Assembly: GCA_009760855.2 (NCBI GenBank)
Contig: WPIO01000095.1
Location: forward strand, 528,501-592,500
Source: Cristatella mucedo
Lineage: Eukaryota > Bryozoa > Phylactolaemata > Cristatellidae
Direction: 5' to 3'
DNA length: 64,000 nt
Shown: positions 38,380 to 64,000 of the stretch, piece after piece
How the letters are laid out: each line of letters opens with the position of its first letter
Numbering within the stretch: the first letter of the stretch is position 1
Position numbers and translations under genes: made by a program
Notes under the pieces: model-generated
What the model saw: the letters and a program-made list of their open reading frames with translations, nothing else
Databases searched by the model: none
Told to the model about the DNA's origin: nothing

Positions 38380-38560
38380 AGGGGGTTAGGGTGCACGCCT
38401 TTAATGACCGAGGTCAAGGTGAATGCATTCGATGACTCGATGGTCGCGGGCTCCAGCCCTGTGACAGACATAAAACGCCTAAATAGAGACTAAGGTTTCT
38501 TTTGGCGCTATAAAAATGAATTATATTTACTTATTTATTTTATTTATAAGCATAGCTGAT
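38380..38560 (+). mobile_element. SINE-like unit with LINE B-type 3' end
   Basis: The head (GTTAGGGTGCACGCC then TCGATGGTCGCGGGCTCCAG) resembles tRNA A and B boxes. It runs directly into ACGCCTAAATAGAGACTAAG, TTTTGGCGCTATAAAAATG and an A/T-rich tail, the LINE B-type end. It suggests a SINE mobilised by LINE B. Confidence 0.5.
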
Positions 38561-41500
38561 TAGTCAGAATTTTTGTTGAGGAATTGAGTAGTACTGAAGA
38601 AGCATCATTAGGTAATTATTACAATCATTGATGTACCATGTACTATAGACGGCCAGCGATTCGTGACCATCTTCAGACAGACTCAAGGTGGGAAACCCTG
38701 ATAAAATTTCTTAGGTGCCTTCCTTCGACCAACCATGGGTACACCCCGTTATAGCCATATTCGAACGCGACGATGGATTTCACTGACCCTACGACCTCGT
38801 CGTGACATTTTGAGGTTAAGTTAAGGTTGAATGTGATTAGGTTTAGTGGTTTGGATTGATCAGACTGCAGTTTCATGCTTCAAAAATTCAGGCTTGCTTA
38901 GCTTCTATCTGTGCTAATTTAGCCCATATACTGTACTTGTGACACCCAGCTAGACTTGTTTGTGCAATTCTCCGCTTAAGAGGCTCCCTGCCTGAGAAAG
39001 AAAGGAAAAGAAAGCACTATGGTGCAAAACTCCGCATCTAGGCATGTCCACTGTGAAAGTCGCAGCCTCCATGCTGGTTTGCTTCTACTTTGATCTGCAC
39101 TGGCTCTTCATCAAGCAGGGTTTCAAACTTAAGATCCTGCCACTCCTGTAGTTCCATTGACTTTCATGCTCCGGCCTTGACCTATCTGGAATGCTAATCT
39201 GGAATGCTAACTCTTCAGGTTTCCCCTCGTACCACTCACTTCTCTAGCTCAGGTCGCTTAGTCGCACCTCTAAGTGAGTCAATCATCCTTCGGTGACCTC
39301 GTGCCTTCGTTCGGGCCTATGCATCTTAGCTAGGCAAACTCAACCGGCTGTCATTACGACAGGCTCTGAAATGACAAGATGTAAAGAAAAGTGAAATTCC
39401 CACTAGTTCGTTATGTCACTTCCTTCATCCGGGTAAATCGTCCTGCACATGCGAATGCGTGCTGCGTAGGTGCACGCTGTTAGTGATAATCTGTTGATAT
39501 GCTGCCTTACGAGTCTTAGGAAATGTCTAGAAAGAGACTTAGTCTCAGTTCGCTACATATCTAAGCAGGCACTGGTTAAACGTTCGCAAGTATTTTAACT
39601 AATCATCTGCTTACCAACATTGGTATAGAAGGCGAAAGATTCGTTGGCTGAGACGCTGCTTTAATAGAAGAACGCAGATGAGCAGAAGGAAGTCAGCATC
39701 TTTGATTCTCGCTGTGCGTGATGTGCGAAGTAAGCTTCGCTGATTCGAAGGCCTGTAACAAGAGTATCTTTTCACACGTGACATTCCATACTTATCAATG
39801 CTTCCTAGATCGGTATTGAGTAAAACATCGACCGTCAAAACCAGTTGGAAAAAGCGATAAAGCGTTCGTGCCCTGTTGCAAGAGTCATTACTCATTTAGA
39901 TATCGAGCGTAGGCAAAGATGCCTGGAAATTCCGCATACCAGCTACAGCAGTCGAATGTGTAAAGCAAAATTAACAAGCTTCCAGCTCTAATATTTTGGC
40001 AAAAGGCACATGTCTGCGTATTTTGCGCTTTCTTGACGTTATATAGTGGTGCACGCATGTATGCACTGCAAAGAAATTCCGGACTGAATATGCGAAAAAC
40101 AAACGGCACAGGCTACGACGCGTTCAGAAACGAGCGCTTGTGGCAACGTCATTTTGTGACGGCAACCCCTTTGCTCAGTCACTAGTACGCGCGTGTACTG
40201 TACATAACGAGTTCATTTACTGTACTTGTCTCTTGCCGCCGACCTCGCCAGTTAAGGGTGCTTGAATCCCCGAGCGTCTTAGCAAAGGGTAATGGTAAAG
40301 TAGGATACACGTGGGTGTCTGTAAAATCTTTCAGCAGTCTCCTTTGTCGTAGGACCAATGCTAGACCAGAGCGTTTTGTCCGCAAACCCTCTCTAGTTCG
40401 GGTAGCGTCGCTACGCGTGCAGCGAGCGCGAACTTGAGGCCCGTACTTGACGCGTCTAATGGCAACGACTGAGGGCAAAAAGTCACAAGCGGCACTAATT
40501 AACGACACCGGTTTAGCGAAACTGCAAAAAGTTGTCGGTACATTATATCTGAGTTGGTATCACAGGCTGCTCAGGCAAGCAATTTGCAAGGGTATGGTGG
40601 CGTAAGAGTGAGTCAAGCACTTACTCAAAAACCGACGACTGAGCCGGGTTGTTTTTCAATGCAGCTGGGACGTTCAACCCGAGCCAGATTTGATGTTGAA
40701 ACTAGCTTTTCCTGTGAGCCTCTTTGCCGTAAACCTGAATGCCTGGCAAGAAGAAAGATGCAAAACTGGTTCGCTGGGAGTTTTAATCTTCTCAATATTT
40801 CTTTACTATGTTTCATGAAGATATTTCATTATTTGCATACTTCGCGGCTCGTGGAGGTAGTTATCATAAAATGTTCATACCCCCACGGTGGATCAGCGTC
40901 AGCGGCCATACTGAACCAGCCAAATCCCCGGGTGGTCACGTGCTTTCGTGCAATCGCGTGTGATTAGGTGAACCTGCAAAGTGATGGCTCTTTAATTTCT
41001 AGGAGATACTCTCCCTGCTTAGTCGTGACATTTTCAGTATGCCCAGCATTACTGCGATCAAATACGTTTGCTTCTTGAAGACTTCTTACCGAGTGAGATT
41101 CTCGGAAGTCTGTCAGCTATCGCTGTCGCCTATGGTAATGAGGCGGCGGGACTTGTTTGTCACCCAAAGAGTAGCGTGCGAAACGTGAAGAAGATAAATT
41201 AAAAGAGTGGAAGAAGCGTTCTCTTAAGCGACAACGAGGCTGGAATTCTGAGCTAAACTAAGTGGCGTTGGGGTATGACCCTCTGATACGCGTATGGTTT
41301 CTACGCATGCTGTAATTTGTAGGTGTCATTGTCACGATCTTTATCGAGGGACCGTCACTCACCCTCTAACTGATGATTAGTAATTTATTAGAGGGTAAAA
41401 TTCTCGGCTTTGTTTGAAATAGAAATGCATTTAGAAGGGATAGCAGAACTTGCTTGCACTTCTATGAAATTCCCATTGCAGATAGTTTACCTTAGCGGCT

Positions 41501-42028
41501 ATCTGACCACCGTTAGAAATTTCTCTTCAATACAAATCCCGGCTTTGTCTATTTTCTGGGTGAATGCTTGGCTACAACTACCATTCTGTTTCGAGGTTCA
41601 CGCGTTTCCCATTTTCCCATTATCATTCTTCGAAATATATTGCTGTAAAACTAGAAAACGCTGAATTATTGATGCACTTTTCCGACGGCATGTCAAAGAA
41701 AAAAGGGCTATCATAGCGCCAGCAAATTTCTGACCCGCCGGCTGGATATCTAAAGCGATACATAATTCCACGAGATGTCGTAGAACTAGAGAAAGCAACA
41801 TATCACGCAGGCGTCGAGACTTGAACTCATCGCCGCCGACAGCGTAAGCGCGCCGTAAGAACTGGCCAGCGAAGGCCGTGTGCAGTCACCCATACAATCA
41901 AAAGACGAGCTCGCGGCTTAACTGGATGTTATTTCAAGCCGAGTTACGCCGTCAAACAAATATCCACCTGGAATAAACTTTCATTTCAAAACTGCTTACC
42001 AAATCTACTGTACCAATTTAAAATTCTA

Positions 42029-42552
42029 TTATATTAAACGCACAAAAATATTAAGCAGTGAGCTATAAGAGCTGCGGCCGCTCAGCGCCTTGAACAGTCT
42101 AGCGACACGCTGGCAGAGGTCGCCGTTCCGGTCTCGCCAAAGTGATGGGTCACCGAGGTAATGCGTCTCCATACGCGGCCTCCAATTTGCTACCTCAGTC
42201 ATCAAAGATCTACAGGATGTTTAGTTTGGCTCGAAGGTCAGCTTATAGGTCGCCTACCAGTGCTTCCTGTCGGCGGTGTTTTTGAAAAGCTCCCGGCCTT
42301 CCCACACCGTCTCGTTAAGCAGTATTTTACAGCGAGAGCTTGCTGTGCTGCATCATTGGACTCATTCATTGGTGCTTGGGCGAAGACGATCCTCGCTATT
42401 TGTTTTACTCCGAGACCAGGTTGGTTGTTTTCACACGTGCTGCATTGCCCACTCCCCATTGCTTCTAGGATAGCTCTTAACAATTGCAGCCTTATAAGTG
42501 TACTTCCTCTGGCAAAAGATTGCGTGATGATTTGCACCTCGAACGCATACAT
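42029..42552 (-). CDS. Candidate small gene head to head with the SRBD1-like gene (hypothetical)
   Basis: Exon A is 42552-42308. Its ATG is directly preceded by an in-frame stop, and it has an amphipathic stretch, LIRLQLLRAILEAM. Donor CG|GTGTGG, phase 2. Exon B is 42209-42029, acceptor CCTGTAG, encoding METHYLGDPSLWRDRNGDLC then QRVARLFKAL, stop TAA. Together 426 nt, 141 residues. I do not recognise the family. Composition of the minus-strand reading looks more protein-like than the plus-strand reading of the same DNA. The donor is weak, a second donor lies at 42258, and no homology supports it. Confidence 0.4.
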
Positions 42553-42674
42553 TCAGTATTGTACACGGTAGGGTGCATCCTTCTCGTCATTTGCTGAACT
42601 TGGTACATTTACTGCTGCCCTGTTCCTTTTCGTAGGGTATCATTTCCTTACAGACCCGACTACATCGAGACGCT
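42553..42674. promoter_or_regulatory. Possible bidirectional promoter gap
   Basis: Only 122 bp separate the ATG of the SRBD1-like gene from the ATG of the candidate minus-strand gene. If both are real, this must hold both 5' UTRs and probably a shared promoter. I see no clear TATA box; the inference rests on geometry only. Confidence 0.3.
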
Positions 42675-62097
<19,423 letters not shown>

Positions 62098-62259
62098 GTG
62101 AGTTGTGCATCGCATGCTTGCTCGAGCAACGATGCGGCGTGCCAGCGAAGATCGGTTGCTGCTTAGAGGAATGGCTTTCGCTTTGCCAGCTCCTGCCACC
62201 TTGTTTGGCACCGAATATGGGTATGAGTCAGTGAAAGAAACAAATGAATGTATGGCTGG

Positions 62260-62340
<81 letters not shown>

Positions 62341-64000
62341 ATGGTGACCTGTTGTGCATGAAAGGCTTCGTACACCAAGATCTCTAGAGCTTAACGAAAG
62401 GCATTCCAAGAACCAACTCTTTTCGAAACACCCTTGATTCGTTACATGCTCTGTAAGCGGCTTTCTCTGTGCCTGGCCCTAGCTGTGTGCTTAACGGTGT
62501 ATGCACGGAAAACGGAAGGGCTTTCGGAGCTATCTTCCCTACATATGGGATGTATCCCAGATTTGATAACCCTATATGTGTGTGTGTGCATGTGTATGTG
62601 TACGTGTATATATCTTCGGAACCGGTGGAACAATCGTCATGACATTGTACCAACATTAATATCTTTTATTAATGTAATAATCACTGTAATGTCAAACTTC
62701 TGCCATCCTTAGATCCTTAGAGAGTCAATGTCAGTCTGTGGCTGAATGTCCGAACATGGCAATCTAGAAAATCAACAGATTCAATACCATGCAACATAAA
62801 AATCTGCAAAAACCCTGGACACTTTACTTGCTCGATCAAGCTAGCTAAATTATTTTTTGAAAGTGTCACGTAACATTGAAGCATGATTGCAAAATATGAA
62901 GTTCAAAGATGCTTAAGGACAAATACAGCATTACTGATTCAACCCAAATCAGAAATGAACTACTTGAGTGTTCCGCAAGCAGAGCTGAGCTCACATTTCG
63001 AATTTCGCCTTGATCCGTGCAGTATTAGCCGAGTTTCGGAATGTATTAGTCACAGGGCTGCACAGCAATAGAAGCATGTTTTTGAAAGTCACAAGCATGT
63101 ACCTCAACAAGCTACGAAACTTTACCTTGATGTGTCAAGACTCAACGAGTTGGGTGAAAGTCACATATGTTGCAGAGATCAGTAATTTGTTATCTGTAGA
63201 TATGCTGCTTCTGATTTGCTTCTGGGTATATATTGTCTGCATAATCATTGTTTTAATGCTTCCCTTTTATTTGAAAATCATCAAAACTTCGGATTTCTTT
63301 TTAAAAATCTGTTTTTTGAAATGCACACTAAGCAAAAACTCGATTTTGGTCAAATCTGTTGATTTTGATCAAATTTTTTGTTCTGGCTGTTCACCATTTA
63401 GTATGTCAACACTAGCTGCAGCTGCAGCTCTCTGGCATAAACTTGAGCGATTTACAGAGTTTGCATTGTGCAGAGACTGCTTTTTTTATTTGCATGGTTG
63501 GTCTCAAAACTTGGAGTATCCTTAAAGCTTGGCAGCAGTGTCGTAACCTGCTTGACATGGTTGCACTTTTCTTGAAAGTGCTTCACACCAACCAGTAGTT
63601 GCACATCGCCTATCTCTTACTTCATGCCTGTGATAACTTACTTGCTATGATTGCAGTGGCAGTGTGAGCAATTTATTTAGTGGATGAAAGTAGCAAATGA
63701 TCTGTCGATTCGTAGCCTAGCGGAAGCCTAGAACGCGATAGCTGTACAGAAGCACTACTGAGGAGATGCGATTCCGAAAAGTATGTTATTTTTCTGCTTC
63801 TGCTTATATCCTTAATGTTGGTCTTTAGATTGTGTATTTTGTTTTGTCTTTCGAACGTTAGGGGCTCAGTTTCAGCCGTTTGCTCACCAATGGTGACATG
63901 CACAGCTCGGTCCTAGACCCTCAGGACCAATAAAAAAAAAAAGATATTTTTTCAAGTAGCATTAAAGACTTGCCCGGAGCTTGGTCACCGGTCGCTCTCT
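62098..64000. other. Intron of the SRBD1-like gene after exon 16
   Basis: Contains the GA repeat, then A/T-rich sequence. No S1-domain exon was recognised. The 171-residue open frame at 63010-63525 is hydrophobic and Cys-rich but looks like chance. Confidence 0.5.
62263..62336. repeat. (GA)n microsatellite
   Basis: About 72 bp of GA, in the intron after SRBD1-like exon 16. Confidence 0.97.

Larger units (their letters stand above)
35300..42028. other. Intergenic region between the two main genes
   Basis: Holds a SINE (36.5 kb), LINE A and B ends (37.4, 38.2-38.6 kb) and a possible LINE C-terminal scrap at 35.7-35.9 kb (plus). A CpG-rich stretch at 40.37-40.47 kb has a 108-residue minus-strand open frame that I cannot identify. 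Confidence 0.45.

Noticed and set aside
40182-40508. 108-residue minus-strand open frame in CpG-rich DNA as a gene
   Set aside because: No start context, no matching exon found, no recognisable motif; kept only as a note on the intergenic region.
42161-42571. 136-residue plus-strand frame upstream of the SRBD1-like gene as its N-terminal exon
   Set aside because: Hydrophobic, Cys-rich, antisense-like composition; the minus-strand reading is the more protein-like one and no splice link to exon 1 is evident.
63010-63525. 171-residue plus-strand frame as the missing S1 domain of the SRBD1-like gene
   Set aside because: Hydrophobic and Cys-rich, without the G.V..I...G.FV.....G..G S1 pattern and without suitable splice sites.

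Overview
This is a window of nuclear DNA from an animal, almost certainly an invertebrate. The genes are split into short exons with GT..AG introns. Long dinucleotide and compound microsatellites are scattered throughout, and most of the remaining space is relics of LINEs, a tRNA-derived SINE and DNA transposons. No operons or bacterial signals are present. The species cannot be fixed from sequence alone. The orthologous proteins are strongly diverged from vertebrate ones, which suggests a fast-evolving lineage such as a flatworm or another spiralian; this is a guess.

Two conserved genes were reassembled by following reading frame and splice phase by eye. (1) Minus strand, 35190 down to 10096: an ADAM10/Kuzbanian-type membrane metalloprotease in 17 exons (model 909 residues). 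It has a signal peptide, a prodomain, a furin-like RxxR site, a catalytic domain, a disintegrin domain, a cysteine-rich region, one membrane helix and a cytoplasmic tail. All 17 exons join in phase and the summed length is an exact multiple of three. (2) Plus strand, 42675 to beyond the window: an SRBD1/Tex-family RNA-binding protein. Sixteen exons (725 complete codons) are visible, all in phase. They cover the Tex N-terminal helical region, the YqgF/RNase-H-like fold and the helix-hairpin-helix region. The C-terminal S1 domain must lie past base 64000.

A third, weaker candidate is a two-exon, 141-residue gene on the minus strand (42552 to 42029). It would sit head to head with the SRBD1-like gene, with only 122 bp between the two start codons.

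The rest, left to right: 1-10 kb holds SINE and LINE scraps, a decayed hAT transposase (3.7-5.0 kb) and a CA repeat. 10-35 kb is the ADAM10-like gene; its introns hold a 283-bp pogo/Tigger-type MITE (13.6 kb), a SPIN-like hAT MITE (19.0 kb), LINE relics (20-22 kb) and a dead Tigger-type transposase (28.6-30.2 kb) between two (TA)n(GA)n compound repeats. 35-42 kb is intergenic with SINE and LINE tails. 42.7-64 kb is the SRBD1-like gene; its introns hold two long copies of one LINE family (45.1-46.5 and 51.5-53.9 kb), the second interrupted by a nested copy of another LINE family.

The two main genes are not functionally linked in any way the sequence shows. One acts at the cell surface (ectodomain shedding, Notch-type signalling) and the other on nucleic acid.
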